Assembly: GCA_019233375.1 (NCBI GenBank)
Contig: JAFAMM010000025.1
Coordinates: forward strand, 1 to 38,094
From: Acidobacteriaceae bacterium
Lineage (GTDB): Bacteria; Acidobacteriota; Terriglobia; Bryobacterales; Bryobacteraceae
Direction: 5' to 3'
Length of the DNA: 38,094 nucleotides
A model generated the notes under the pieces. It had not been told where the DNA came from. It worked only from the letters and a program-made list of their open reading frames with translations, and searched no databases. Shown piece after piece: positions 26,294 to 34,795 of the stretch. The translations under genes were made by a program, and so were the position numbers. Each line of letters opens with the position of its first letter. Position 1 is the stretch's first letter.

Positions 26294-26300
26294 CCTCCTT
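26294..26300 (-). promoter_or_regulatory. Strong Shine-Dalgarno of the MFS transporter
   Basis: AAGGAGG on the minus strand lies 8 bases before the TTG and supports a non-ATG start at 26285. Confidence 0.7.
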
Positions 26301-26366
26301 CGCGGTTTGTCTTGCAGCTTAAGCGGCAACTGCAGACAGGAAAATGGCTTGCATCTGACCAAAATG

Positions 26367-26394
26367 TTGACAAACAAATAGCTGAAAATAAGAG
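26367..26394 (+). promoter_or_regulatory. Candidate promoter of the winged-helix/TPR gene
   Basis: TTGACA (26367-26372) is a perfect -35. TAAGAG (26389-26394) at 16 bases is a poor -10. It lies 14-40 bases before the chosen start at 26408, which would give a very short leader, so the assignment is weak. Confidence 0.25.
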
Positions 26395-26407
26395 TGTTCA
26401 AACTGTC

Positions 26408-28087
26408 ATGAACACGCGCTTCGGAGCATTCGAGGTCGATCTCGATCGCCGGCGGCTGTTGAAAAGGGGTGTGCCGATCGCCTTGCGTGAACAGTCCTTT
26501 CAAGTGCTCGCTGCTCTTATGGAACACGCAGGCGAGATTGTCACTCGCGAAGAACTGCGTCGTCGACTGTGGGCCTCTGACACATTTGTCGATTTCGAAG
26601 TAGCACTGAATTCCGCGGTCAGCCGGTTGCGCGACGCTCTGGGCGATTCCGCCGAGTGTCCCAGCTTCATCGAAACCATTCCGAAGCGCGGCTATCGATT
26701 CGTCGTACCCATACCCAAACGGCCCGCCGTGGCCGTGATGCCGTTCGCAAACCAGACAGCAGATGCCAAGGACGACTATCTTAGCGATGGATTGACCGAC
26801 GAGTTGATCCGCGTCTTATCCCGCATCGATGGATTGAAGGTCACTGCTGGCAGCGTGGTATTTCGCTTCAAAGGCCAGCGTTGCGATGCAAGACAGGTCG
26901 GGCGGGAACTGGGTGTCGAAGCCGTCCTTGAAGGATCGGTATCGAGGGCGGGAGACCGCATTCGCATCACGGTTAACCTCGTCGGAGTGAAAGATGGCTT
27001 CAACCTTTGGGCGCAACGCTTCGACGGCAATCTGGCCGGCCTCTTCGCTATCCAGGATGAGGTCTGCGGTGCGGTAGCAGAAGCGCTGCACATCCGCCTG
27101 GCGTCTCAGCTGCCGAAAACGCACCCAAGCAACGCAAACGCCTACATGCAGCACCTGAAGGGAACCTATCTCCTTAAAAGGCGCCGGCCGGACGGCATCC
27201 GGCGCGCTTTCGAATACTTGCAGGAAGCGATCCGGCTGGAACCCGATTACGCCGAGCCCTACTACGGTGCGGCCATGTTCTACATCGTGAGCACAGCATA
27301 CGGAGCGATGCCTCCGCGCACTGCCCTACCCGAGGCGGAAGCCTTGCTGCTGAAGGGGCTGGCGCTCGATGAGAATTCAGCAACTCTACACAGCACTTTG
27401 GGAATGCTCAGAATGTTTCAGTGGCGGTGGGCCGAATCGGAACAGGAACACCGGCGAGCTATCAATCTCGAGCCGGGGAATGCATTTCCGCACATGTGTT
27501 ATCCCATTTTGTGCAGTTTCCTCGGACGGCATGAAGAAGCGGTGTTCCATGCCGTGAAAGCCGTCGAACTCGACCCCCTCGACTTGATGACCAACTTCCG
27601 CCTCGTGCAGGCCACCTGTTATGCACGGCGCTATGAAGAAGCCGTGCGCGCTGGCCGCATCGCTATCGAGCTGACGCCAGACTCGCCCTACACCTACTTT
27701 TACCTGGCCTTGTCTTTGGCGGCATTGGGCTCAAGCGAAGAAGCTTGGGACATGGCAAATGCTGGTAGAAAACTCGCCGGCGGTATGCCGCTGGGCGAGG
27801 GGTACTTTGGTTACCTTGCCGGAGCGCTGGGGCACGCAACCGAAGCCCGCACCGTAATCAGGAATTTGCAGGCTCGTCGCGAGCAAGCCTATTCGCCGGC
27901 ATTACCCATCGTCGGAACTTATCTCGGTTTGGGGGAAACCGCCGATGCCCTAAGCTGGCTGCAAACAGCTCTGACCGAACGCGACCCCTTCTTGGGATCG
28001 ATGATGGTGTTCCCGGCTTACGATCGCATACGGGATCACCTCGAATTCAAGCGCGTGGCAGGCGAACTCAAACTCTCGACCGGCTAA
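26408..28087 (+). CDS. Winged-helix regulator with TolB-like domain and TPR repeats
   Basis: From ATG 26408 the protein has 559 residues. Residues 1-100 form an OmpR/CadC-type winged helix: FGAFEVDLDRRRLLKRG, ILREQ-like IALREQSFQVLAALM, REELRRRLW, LNSAVSRLRDALGD and PKRGYRFV. Residues 105-225 resemble the TolB/FlgO-like domain found after such helices (AVMPFANQTADAKDDYLSDGLTDEL, FNLWAQRFD). The rest is TPR repeats, for example AFEYLQEAIRLEPDYAEPYYG and LGRHEEAVFHAVKAVELDPLD. CadC proteins have a membrane helix after the DNA-binding domain; none is visible here, so this one is probably soluble. It is divergent from the MFS gene and may regulate it. The frame is open upstream to 26312, but MNTRFGAFEV is the normal start. 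Confidence 0.85.
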   Translation: MNTRFGAFEVDLDRRRLLKRGVPIALREQSFQVLAALMEHAGEIVTREELRRRLWASDTFVDFEVALNSAVSRLRDALGDSAECPSFIETIPKRGYRFVVPIPKRPAVAVMPFANQTADAKDDYLSDGLTDELIRVLSRIDGLKVTAGSVVFRFKGQRCDARQVGRELGVEAVLEGSVSRAGDRIRITVNLVGVKDGFNLWAQRFDGNLAGLFAIQDEVCGAVAEALHIRLASQLPKTHPSNANAYMQHLKGTYLLKRRRPDGIRRAFEYLQEAIRLEPDYAEPYYGAAMFYIVSTAYGAMPPRTALPEAEALLLKGLALDENSATLHSTLGMLRMFQWRWAESEQEHRRAINLEPGNAFPHMCYPILCSFLGRHEEAVFHAVKAVELDPLDLMTNFRLVQATCYARRYEEAVRAGRIAIELTPDSPYTYFYLALSLAALGSSEEAWDMANAGRKLAGGMPLGEGYFGYLAGALGHATEARTVIRNLQARREQAYSPALPIVGTYLGLGETADALSWLQTALTERDPFLGSMMVFPAYDRIRDHLEFKRVAGELKLSTG

Positions 28088-28137
28088 GCGCCGCCGCCCA
28101 CGAAGAATGTCGGCTGAGACACAAGAGCAGGCCAAGG

Positions 28138-29358
28138 TCAGATCCCGGCCTGTACGGTCTGGCCGCCGCGCTTGATCGCAGCCGGTTCCGGCCCCACCTT
28201 ATCTTTCAGCTTCAGGCAATGTTTTTCGAGCAGATTCCAGCTCATCAAGGCTAGGACGATCGAAACGCTGAAACCGGCTAAATTCTCCAGCGCGATCGCC
28301 GCTCCAAAATTGTGAAAGCGCGCGTGTAGTGCCGCCCCGGTCAGACCTGCCGAAGCCATGATGTAGATCGCCGGTTGGTGGAATACGTAGAGCGCATAGC
28401 TGTATTTGCCGAAGAATCGCAGCGGCGCACTCCGCGCAAGCCGCGTGTACCATGCTCCTTCGCGCCCGGCGACCAGGACGACCAGAGCCGCGGCGGCCAA
28501 TAAATCAATACAGGACAAGCCGGCGGTGTTCATCAGCCGGTTGCTAAACCGCACGCTGCCGGTCGCTCTCATCACTCCAAGCAACCCCGCGCCCGCCAGC
28601 AGCGCCACCCACGGCACTGCCGCCCGGATCCGCGCCCACGCTTTGTCGCACCGCATTCCGACAGCCAGTAGAGCGCCTAACGCGAGCGCGTCCATCCGGC
28701 AAACGGTAAACGCCTCGGCCGCTACCGGCATGTCCGCTCTGTGGAATAACCAGCGAAACAGGGGTGCTAACAGCACCAGGCATCCGGCGAAAAACAGAAT
28801 CCGGCCGCCGCGCCCGAGTCGTCGCACGCAAAACGGCCAGACCACATAAAATTGCTCTTCGACGCACAGCGACCAGAAGTGCGAGATCAGCGCCGAGACC
28901 GGAACCGCCGCGGGCAGCGCTGCCGTCCAGTTCTGCACATAGCACCACGCCGGCAATTGCGGGGTCCGCCTCAGGTCTTCTACCGGCCCGGACAACCCCC
29001 AATGCATCAGCAGTGCCGGGATGACGAAGAAAGCAATCGCCAGACTGGCGTAATACAGCGGGAAAATCCGCAAAGTGCGGCGGGCGTAAAAAACCCTGTA
29101 GTACAACGCGTTGTGCCGCGCGTCGAATAGGATCCCTGTAATTAGAAATCCCGACAGCACAAAGAAAACGTCCACGCCCGCCCAACCGAAATTGCAAGCG
29201 TTATAGAGTGCATGCCGCGCAGGAAAGTCCCAGCCCGAGCCGTAAATCTTGAAGTGGTAGAACATGACCATCAGGATGGCGACCCCGCGCAGGCCATCGA
29301 GTTCGGGCACGCGGCGGTGCCCACCGGCCGGACGCAAAGATGTCTGGGAGCTACTCAT
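28138..29358 (-). CDS. Acyltransferase 3 family membrane protein (OafA/YrhL type)
   Basis: The 406-residue protein (from ATG 29358) is an acyltransferase-3 enzyme. VPELDGLRGVAILMVMFYHF is the family opening with the conserved Arg and His, and GWAGVDVFFVLSGFLITGIL follows directly. FWSLCVEEQFYVVWPF and FGKYSYALYVFHQPAIYI are also hallmarks. It has about ten membrane helices and transfers acyl groups, commonly acetyl, to sugars on the outer membrane, LPS or exopolysaccharide. The frame is open to 29391 (MERRLGLTRRT). It is alone on the minus strand; any link to the glycan operon at 5-10 kb is only functional. Confidence 0.9.
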   Translation of the reverse strand: MSSSQTSLRPAGGHRRVPELDGLRGVAILMVMFYHFKIYGSGWDFPARHALYNACNFGWAGVDVFFVLSGFLITGILFDARHNALYYRVFYARRTLRIFPLYYASLAIAFFVIPALLMHWGLSGPVEDLRRTPQLPAWCYVQNWTAALPAAVPVSALISHFWSLCVEEQFYVVWPFCVRRLGRGGRILFFAGCLVLLAPLFRWLFHRADMPVAAEAFTVCRMDALALGALLAVGMRCDKAWARIRAAVPWVALLAGAGLLGVMRATGSVRFSNRLMNTAGLSCIDLLAAAALVVLVAGREGAWYTRLARSAPLRFFGKYSYALYVFHQPAIYIMASAGLTGAALHARFHNFGAAIALENLAGFSVSIVLALMSWNLLEKHCLKLKDKVGPEPAAIKRGGQTVQAGI

Positions 29359-29469
29359 TGTCCGCCGTGTTAAGCCGAGCCGGCGCTCCATTCTGAAACT
29401 CGGTCACCCCAAAAAAGATCCCTGGGTGTGCGGGGCGATGGGCGACAGTCGACCACGTCATATCGCGCC

Positions 29470-29489
29470 TTGTCCACAAGTAATCCACA
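29470..29489 (+). promoter_or_regulatory. Two near-consensus DnaA boxes upstream of nrdJ
   Basis: TTGTCCACA (29470-29478) and TAATCCACA (29481-29489) each differ by one base from TTATCCACA and lie in the same orientation, 11 bases apart. They sit about 35-50 bases upstream of the candidate nrdJ -35 element. DnaA control of ribonucleotide reductase is known for E. coli nrdAB; here it is a prediction. Confidence 0.45.
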
Positions 29490-29519
29490 ATATGTGGTAC
29501 TGACGTAGCAAATTCTGTA

Positions 29520-29548
29520 TTGACGGATGCGAAAATAAGAGTTTAGAT
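29520..29548 (+). promoter_or_regulatory. Sigma70-like promoter of nrdJ
   Basis: TTGACG (29520-29525) and TTAGAT (29543-29548) are separated by exactly 17 bases. This is the best -35/-10 pair between the acyltransferase gene and nrdJ. Confidence 0.55.
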
Positions 29549-29572
29549 AGGTACTGCAGCACGCAGCACCTA
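29548..29572 (+). repeat. Inverted repeat in the nrdJ leader
   Basis: TAGGT-A-CTGC and GCAG-C-ACCTA pair with a single A/C mismatch around a 5-base loop. It starts at the candidate -10, so it could be an operator or the first hairpin of the transcript. There is no cobalamin riboswitch consensus here. Confidence 0.4.
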
Positions 29573-29604
29573 CCGCCCCCGAAGAAAGGCCATCAACCCC
29601 GCCG

Positions 29605-32427
29605 ATGGGACAGCTTAGTGTAAACATAGCCCTTAAAGTGAAGGAACTGCATCGTTCGCGAAAGAAAGAGGAGCGCACCGGCGTGTCGTTCCCCCGCTTC
29701 TTCACCAGCAAGCTGGAAGCGGGTACAACCCCGTATGACCTTGTTCCCTGGGAAAACCGAACCGCCACGATCGGAAATGACAAGGGATCTCTGATTTTCG
29801 AGCAGCGCGACGTCGAGGTGCCTGCCGACTGGTCGCAGACCGCTACAAACATTGTTGCCAGCAAGTATTTCCACGGCCGAATGGGCACTCCCGAGCGCGA
29901 AACAAGCGTCGCCCAGCTTGTTCACCGGGTGGTGGACACCATTACCGGCTGGGGCCTCTCCGGCAACTACTTCAAGACTGCGGAAGACGGCGAAAACTTC
30001 CGCCACGAACTCGCCCACCTCATGCTCGCGCAGAAGGCCTGTTTCAATTCTCCGGTGTGGTTCAACGTCGGCGTGCGCGAATCTCGCGGCTATGGCTTCT
30101 ATTTCGACGAGGCCTCGGAAACAGTCAAGAAGCTGCTGCCCGGCGAGAATCATCCGCAATGCTCCGCGTGTTTCATCAACTCCGTGTCAGACAATCTCGA
30201 ATCTATACTGGATCTCGCGAAAACGGAGGGCATGCTGTTCAAGTGGGGTTCCGGCACAGGCACGAATCTATCGGCTATCCGTGAAGAGGACGCACTTCTA
30301 TGGGGCGGTGGCCGCGCCTCCGGACCGCTCAGCTTTATGAAAGGCTTTGATGCGTTTGCCGGCGTAATCAAATCCGGCGGGAAAACCCGTCGCGCCGCCA
30401 AAATGGTGATTCTCAATGCCGATCACCCGGACATCGAAAACTTTGTGTGGTGTAAAGCCCGGGAGGAGAAAAAAGCGCACAGCTTGATCGATGCCGGCTA
30501 TGACTCGTCTCTGGATGGAGACGCCTATAGTTCGATTTTCTTCCAGAACGCCAATAACTCCGTACGGGCGACCGACGACTTCATGCAGGCGGTGGTGAAC
30601 GATGGCGACTGGTGGACGCGCGGCGTAGTCAGCCAGCAACCTGTCAAACGGCTGCGCGCACGTGAGCTGATGCGGGAGATCGCCGAGGCCGCACATCAAT
30701 GCGGCGACCCAGGCATGCAGTTCGATACCACCATCAATCGCTGGCACACATCGAAGAAAACGGCACGCATCAACGCCTCTAACCCCTGCTCCGAGTATAT
30801 GTTCCTCGATGATTCGGCCTGCAATCTGTCGTCGCTGAACCTGATGAAGTTTGTCGCGCCCGGCGGCACCTTCGACGTCGAGGCGTTCCGGCACGCCGTC
30901 GACACGATGATCCTGGCCCAGGAAATTCTGGTTGATAACGCGAGCTATCCCACAGAGAAGATAGCCAAGAACTCCCACGAGTTCCGCCCCCTTGGCCTTG
31001 GCTATGCCAATCTTGGCGCGCTGCTGATGTCGCTCGGCCTTCCTTACGACAGCGATAAAGGCCGTGACTTCGCGGCCGCCATCACAGCTATCATGTGCGG
31101 CCAGGCTTATCTCACCAGCGCTCGCATCGCCGGCGCAGTCGGGCCATGCCCCGGCTACGGGGAGAACGAGGATTCGTTCCTCGAAGTCATCCGCATGCAC
31201 TGGAATGCCGTTAATGGCATCGACAGCAAGCGCGTACCGCCGGATATGTTCAAGGCCGCCGAAGACTGCTGGCGCGAAGCGTACGAAGCCGGATCGGTAG
31301 CCGGTTACCGCAACGCGCAGGTAACGGTGCTCGCTCCCACCGGCACCATCGGTTTCATGATGGATTGCGATACCACTGGCATTGAACCCGATCTCGCGCT
31401 AGTGAAGTACAAGAAGCTGGTCGGCGGCGGCGTGATCAAGATTGTCAACAATACAGTTCCACAGGCTCTGATTAAACTCGGCTACACCGCCGAGCAAACG
31501 GAACAGATCGTCAGCCACATTGACTCCACCGGTACTATCGAGGGCGGCCCCCATATCAAGCCCGAGCACCTGGCAGTCTTCGACTGCAGCTTCCGTCCAC
31601 AAAACGGCGTTCGCTTCATCCACCACACCGGACACATCCATATGATGGCGGCCGTTCAGCCGTTCATCTCTGGCGCAATCTCCAAGACCATCAACATGCC
31701 GGAAGAATCCACGGTCGATGACATTATGGCTGCCTACGTCGAAAGCTGGCGGCTCGGCCTCAAGGCAGTTGCCATTTACCGGGACGGCTCCAAGCGAGTG
31801 CAGCCGCTCAGCTCCGGCACTGGTAAAAGCGAAAAGAAAGTGACAGCACTCAGTCCCGTCCAGCCGCAGATCGTAGAAAAGATTGTCTACCGGCCGGACC
31901 GGCGCAAACTGCCAGATGAACGTCAATCGGTCACGCACAAGTTCTCTATCGGTGGCCATGAGGGCTACATCACAGTAGGACTTTACGAAGACGGCACTCC
32001 CGGCGAAGTCTTTATCACCATGGCCAAAGAGGGGTCGACCATCTCCGGCCTCATGGATACGCTCGCAACGTCAATCAGTTACGGCCTGCAGTACGGCGTA
32101 CCGCTTAAGTTCTTCGTCGACAAGTTCAGCCATGTTCGCTTCGAACCGAGCGGCTGGACGGGCAATCAGCAGGTTCCTTATGCCAAGTCGATCATTGACT
32201 ACATATTCCGCTGGCTGGGTGCGCGCTTTCTCGGCATCCATGAAGGCAGCGAGGCGGGCGAAACGCTCAAACTCCGCCCCACAGAGCCCGACCCGCAAGT
32301 GGCTCTGCCCTTTGACGCCAACGTCGTCAGTGATGCTCCGCTCTGTTCTGAATGCGGCAGCATTATGACCCGCAACGGTTCCTGCTACAAGTGCGAGAAC
32401 TGCGGCGGCACTTCGGGCTGCTCTTAA
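29605..32427 (+). CDS. nrdJ: Adenosylcobalamin-dependent ribonucleotide reductase (class II)
   Basis: The 940-residue protein is a B12-dependent RNR. HPQCSACFINSV carries the redox cysteine C186, KWGSGTGTNLS the nucleotide region, NPCSEYMFLDDSACNLSSLNL (393 onward) the N-C-E radical and proton-relay residues, and LAPTGTIGFMMDCDTTGIEP the later barrel. The C-terminus ends in a Cys-rich tail, CSECGSIMTRNGSCYKCENC, which recycles the active-site disulfide. It reduces ribonucleotides to deoxyribonucleotides without oxygen dependence. The N-terminal part (EVPADWSQTATNIVASKYF) matches the long NrdJ form. A promoter and DnaA boxes precede it. Confidence 0.97.
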   Translation: MGQLSVNIALKVKELHRSRKKEERTGVSFPRFFTSKLEAGTTPYDLVPWENRTATIGNDKGSLIFEQRDVEVPADWSQTATNIVASKYFHGRMGTPERETSVAQLVHRVVDTITGWGLSGNYFKTAEDGENFRHELAHLMLAQKACFNSPVWFNVGVRESRGYGFYFDEASETVKKLLPGENHPQCSACFINSVSDNLESILDLAKTEGMLFKWGSGTGTNLSAIREEDALLWGGGRASGPLSFMKGFDAFAGVIKSGGKTRRAAKMVILNADHPDIENFVWCKAREEKKAHSLIDAGYDSSLDGDAYSSIFFQNANNSVRATDDFMQAVVNDGDWWTRGVVSQQPVKRLRARELMREIAEAAHQCGDPGMQFDTTINRWHTSKKTARINASNPCSEYMFLDDSACNLSSLNLMKFVAPGGTFDVEAFRHAVDTMILAQEILVDNASYPTEKIAKNSHEFRPLGLGYANLGALLMSLGLPYDSDKGRDFAAAITAIMCGQAYLTSARIAGAVGPCPGYGENEDSFLEVIRMHWNAVNGIDSKRVPPDMFKAAEDCWREAYEAGSVAGYRNAQVTVLAPTGTIGFMMDCDTTGIEPDLALVKYKKLVGGGVIKIVNNTVPQALIKLGYTAEQTEQIVSHIDSTGTIEGGPHIKPEHLAVFDCSFRPQNGVRFIHHTGHIHMMAAVQPFISGAISKTINMPEESTVDDIMAAYVESWRLGLKAVAIYRDGSKRVQPLSSGTGKSEKKVTALSPVQPQIVEKIVYRPDRRKLPDERQSVTHKFSIGGHEGYITVGLYEDGTPGEVFITMAKEGSTISGLMDTLATSISYGLQYGVPLKFFVDKFSHVRFEPSGWTGNQQVPYAKSIIDYIFRWLGARFLGIHEGSEAGETLKLRPTEPDPQVALPFDANVVSDAPLCSECGSIMTRNGSCYKCENCGGTSGCS

Positions 32428-32447
32428 TTCCGATCACCGTACCAGAA

Positions 32448-32480
32448 TGGCCGGACCGTGTTGAATGCGCGGCCCGGCCA
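32448..32480. terminator. Bidirectional terminator hairpin between nrdJ and the HExxH gene
   Basis: TGGCCGG (32448-32454) pairs with CCGGCCA (32474-32480), and CCG/CGG inside add three more pairs. CTTTATA follows on the plus strand. The convergent genes stop at 32427 and 32483, so one hairpin may serve both. Confidence 0.6.
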
Positions 32481-32482
32481 CT

Positions 32483-34243
32483 TTATACGAAACAGAGCCC
32501 ACGCTCAGCTTCCTCCGGCGCATCGGAGCGCGGAACCAGCAACGGATAGCCGTGATCCCTTTGCGCCTTCCTGAGTGCCCCAATCTGTTCGTCAAAATCA
32601 AATTCGTGCATCTGCATAACCGCACGGATAAGATCCGGATCATCTGTGTATGAGCGAATGAGGCCGAAAACTGCCAGTGCCCTAACCAGATCGCCGTTTT
32701 CTCCAAGAATCCGCCAAAAGCCTCTCTCTTCCAGCATTTGCCTGCACTGCATAAGGTTGGCGTCGGGAACGAAGGCCAGCGCGAAATTGAGGAACAAATT
32801 GGTAATGGAATTGTTGGCGGCGGTCTGGAATCCAGTGAGCCCAGCGCTGTGATTTTCTTGCTCTGTCAGATCGGTCTGGATTGCGTGACGCATGGCCTCG
32901 CTTAACAGCACCTGTGCGATCGCAACGACGGCAATGCGCCGCGTCGTCTTCGACACTCGTTCCGGAAACTCGGCGCACACAGGTTCTGATTCCCGCACGC
33001 AGATCAGCCCAAGCGCAAGATCATCAGGAACGAAGTACAGAGCAAGTTGGCCTTCGCCGGCCCCCGCCGGTGCGCCCGCGAGTGCTGGCGCAGCCAGACA
33101 CGGAATCCCGTGAAACTCGACTTTGCAGTCGCCCTGCCCGCTGACTGTGACATCCACCTTATCGATTCGGATTCGTATCAGTACCCTGTGCGCTACCGGC
33201 GCCCAATCCACAAGGGCATCGGGTGTATTGCCTCCGGCGAGCGCAGCGGCAAGTGTGCGGCGCGTCTCCTCAACCCTTTGTCTCCGTTCGTCACCAGCAT
33301 TTGGTTCTAGCCAGCCGTGAAAGACCTGCGTGCCGGGTCGTCCCGCAGTCGTCTCTCGAATCTCAGCCTCCATCTGCTGACTTGTGCTCTCAACGGCTTT
33401 GCTGTCCAGATACAAACATTCCCAACGGCCACTCAATCCCCCGGTCTCCACGATGGCATTTTCGAACTCAGCTACCCGATCCTCGAGATCTGCAGAACCG
33501 AATAGCTTGAGCCGTTCGTGCAGCCTGAGTACAAGCTGCTGGAGCATTATCGTCTCTTCAATTCGCTGGTTACGCAGGATGTCCACCATGACAGCATCCT
33601 GAAAGACGAGATTTCGCAGATAGGTCAGAAAAAGATCCGAGTCGGCAAGGCGCTTCGAGCGCTTTATCGCATTTGCCCAGCAGCTCTTGACCGAAAGGTA
33701 GCCCAGTAGGTAACCGCCATCGTCCGTGCGCAGCGGGCGCACCAACACATCGCTCTTTCTCCGAAGCGCCAATTCCGATGTTCGGTACGCGCATAGAATG
33801 TACCTGGCTTTCTGGACAGCGTCCAAGTCCTCTGGAATTTCGTCCGATCGCCCGAACAGATACGCAAGCCATCCCATGACAGGGGAAATAATTTCGGAGG
33901 AACCTGGGTAGGCATCAAACTCGGCAAACAGCGCTATTCCTTCCATCAGCGGTTCGAGCGCCTGCCGCGCGGCCTGCACTTTGGCCCACATCGTCCCGCA
34001 AATCGGGTGTTGGACCACCGGCGATTGAATCCACATTCGCTGCACTTGGAGTTCGATCTGCGCCAAAGCCGTTCCCACCAAGTCGGTGAGGCACCAATGA
34101 TGGGTCGCTTCGTGAAGAAACGAAGGCAGCATGAAATCCGGGAGCTTTCCGTCAAGAGCGGCGCTCAGATACTCGAAGATCGGCCTTTCGGAAAGAAAGA
34201 GGGAGTTCGACAGCGGGTCCAGGCTTGCCTTGCCGGGTAACAT
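32483..34243 (-). CDS. Large HExxH-motif protein of unknown family
   Basis: From ATG 34243 the protein has 586 residues and I recognise no named family. Near the N-terminus FLHEATHHW gives an HExxH zinc-peptidase motif (H44, E45, H48), and MEGIALFAEFDA at about 100-111 gives a glutamate (E101) where gluzincins have their third ligand. The middle and C-terminus are helical, with a beta-rich segment near residues 350-450 (RVLIRIRIDKVDVTVSG). There is no signal peptide, so it should act in the cytoplasm. GAAAGGA lies 5 bases before the ATG (complement of 34249-34255). The gene follows a small EACC1-like protein gene after 37 bases on the same strand and forms a two-gene unit with it. Confidence 0.75.
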   Translation of the reverse strand: MLPGKASLDPLSNSLFLSERPIFEYLSAALDGKLPDFMLPSFLHEATHHWCLTDLVGTALAQIELQVQRMWIQSPVVQHPICGTMWAKVQAARQALEPLMEGIALFAEFDAYPGSSEIISPVMGWLAYLFGRSDEIPEDLDAVQKARYILCAYRTSELALRRKSDVLVRPLRTDDGGYLLGYLSVKSCWANAIKRSKRLADSDLFLTYLRNLVFQDAVMVDILRNQRIEETIMLQQLVLRLHERLKLFGSADLEDRVAEFENAIVETGGLSGRWECLYLDSKAVESTSQQMEAEIRETTAGRPGTQVFHGWLEPNAGDERRQRVEETRRTLAAALAGGNTPDALVDWAPVAHRVLIRIRIDKVDVTVSGQGDCKVEFHGIPCLAAPALAGAPAGAGEGQLALYFVPDDLALGLICVRESEPVCAEFPERVSKTTRRIAVVAIAQVLLSEAMRHAIQTDLTEQENHSAGLTGFQTAANNSITNLFLNFALAFVPDANLMQCRQMLEERGFWRILGENGDLVRALAVFGLIRSYTDDPDLIRAVMQMHEFDFDEQIGALRKAQRDHGYPLLVPRSDAPEEAERGLCFV

Positions 34244-34280
34244 GCAGGTCCTTTCGGGGACCCGAATCTCGTTCAGGCCA

Positions 34281-34682
34281 CTACTTTGGCTGGTTCTGGC
34301 CAGCGGTCTCGTTGCTCGTCGCAAGCGCAGCGATATCGGTCAACTGCTTGACGACCTCGGCCTTAAGTGCATCCGAAGAGCTGGATTTGATCAGTAGCTT
34401 GCGGCGGACCCTGGCAGTGTCCGTTTCAATTTCAATCTGATCTTTCAGGACGCTGCGGCGGCTTCCATGCGAGAGCCACAGCGCTAGCGAGCTTCCAATA
34501 ATGGGAACAGCCAGGGCCGTGATCTCGATAATCGCCGTCCATGTTCCCGGCTCGCCTAACTGGCCGGAGGGCGTTGCCTTGCGCTGAAATTCGAGCGTGC
34601 CCGGTTCGATGATCTTTTCCAGCTCAAGGCGATCAAGTTCGGTCAGACCGTTGATTCGAAGCCGGATTTGATTTCCTTCCAT
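34281..34682 (-). CDS. Small membrane-associated protein resembling EACC1
   Basis: The 133-residue protein has an N-terminal alpha/beta part (NQIRLRINGLTELDRLELEK), a hydrophobic helix (TAIIEITALAVPIIGSSLAL, about residues 49-68) and a charged C-terminal part (DQIEIETDTARVRRKLLIK, then KAEVVKQL). This order, beta strands, a membrane helix, then a basic beta/helix tail, is like effector-associated constant component 1 (EACC1), which accompanies effector genes in NTP-dependent conflict systems. I am judging from memory of the layout, so the call is tentative. GGAGG precedes the ATG by 4 bases (complement of 34687-34691). It leads the unit with the HExxH gene. Confidence 0.6.
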   Translation of the reverse strand: MEGNQIRLRINGLTELDRLELEKIIEPGTLEFQRKATPSGQLGEPGTWTAIIEITALAVPIIGSSLALWLSHGSRRSVLKDQIEIETDTARVRRKLLIKSSSSDALKAEVVKQLTDIAALATSNETAGQNQPK

Positions 34683-34795
34683 GGCGCCTCCAGATCGCCT
34701 TCAACTATAGTCCGGGCCGCCCCGGTCTGTCTATCGTGGCATTTTCCTTACTTAGCCCTATAGAGAGAGCCGGCTTACGCCGATGCACTTAATGA

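Noticed and set aside
29490-29502. CCACAATATGTGG-like palindrome as an NrdR box ahead of nrdJ
   Set aside because: The arms are 11 bases apart end to end where an NrdR box needs a 16-base element; the DnaA-box reading fits better.
30298-31200. 300-residue minus-strand frame opposite nrdJ
   Set aside because: nrdJ is certain and the opposite protein has no family motif.
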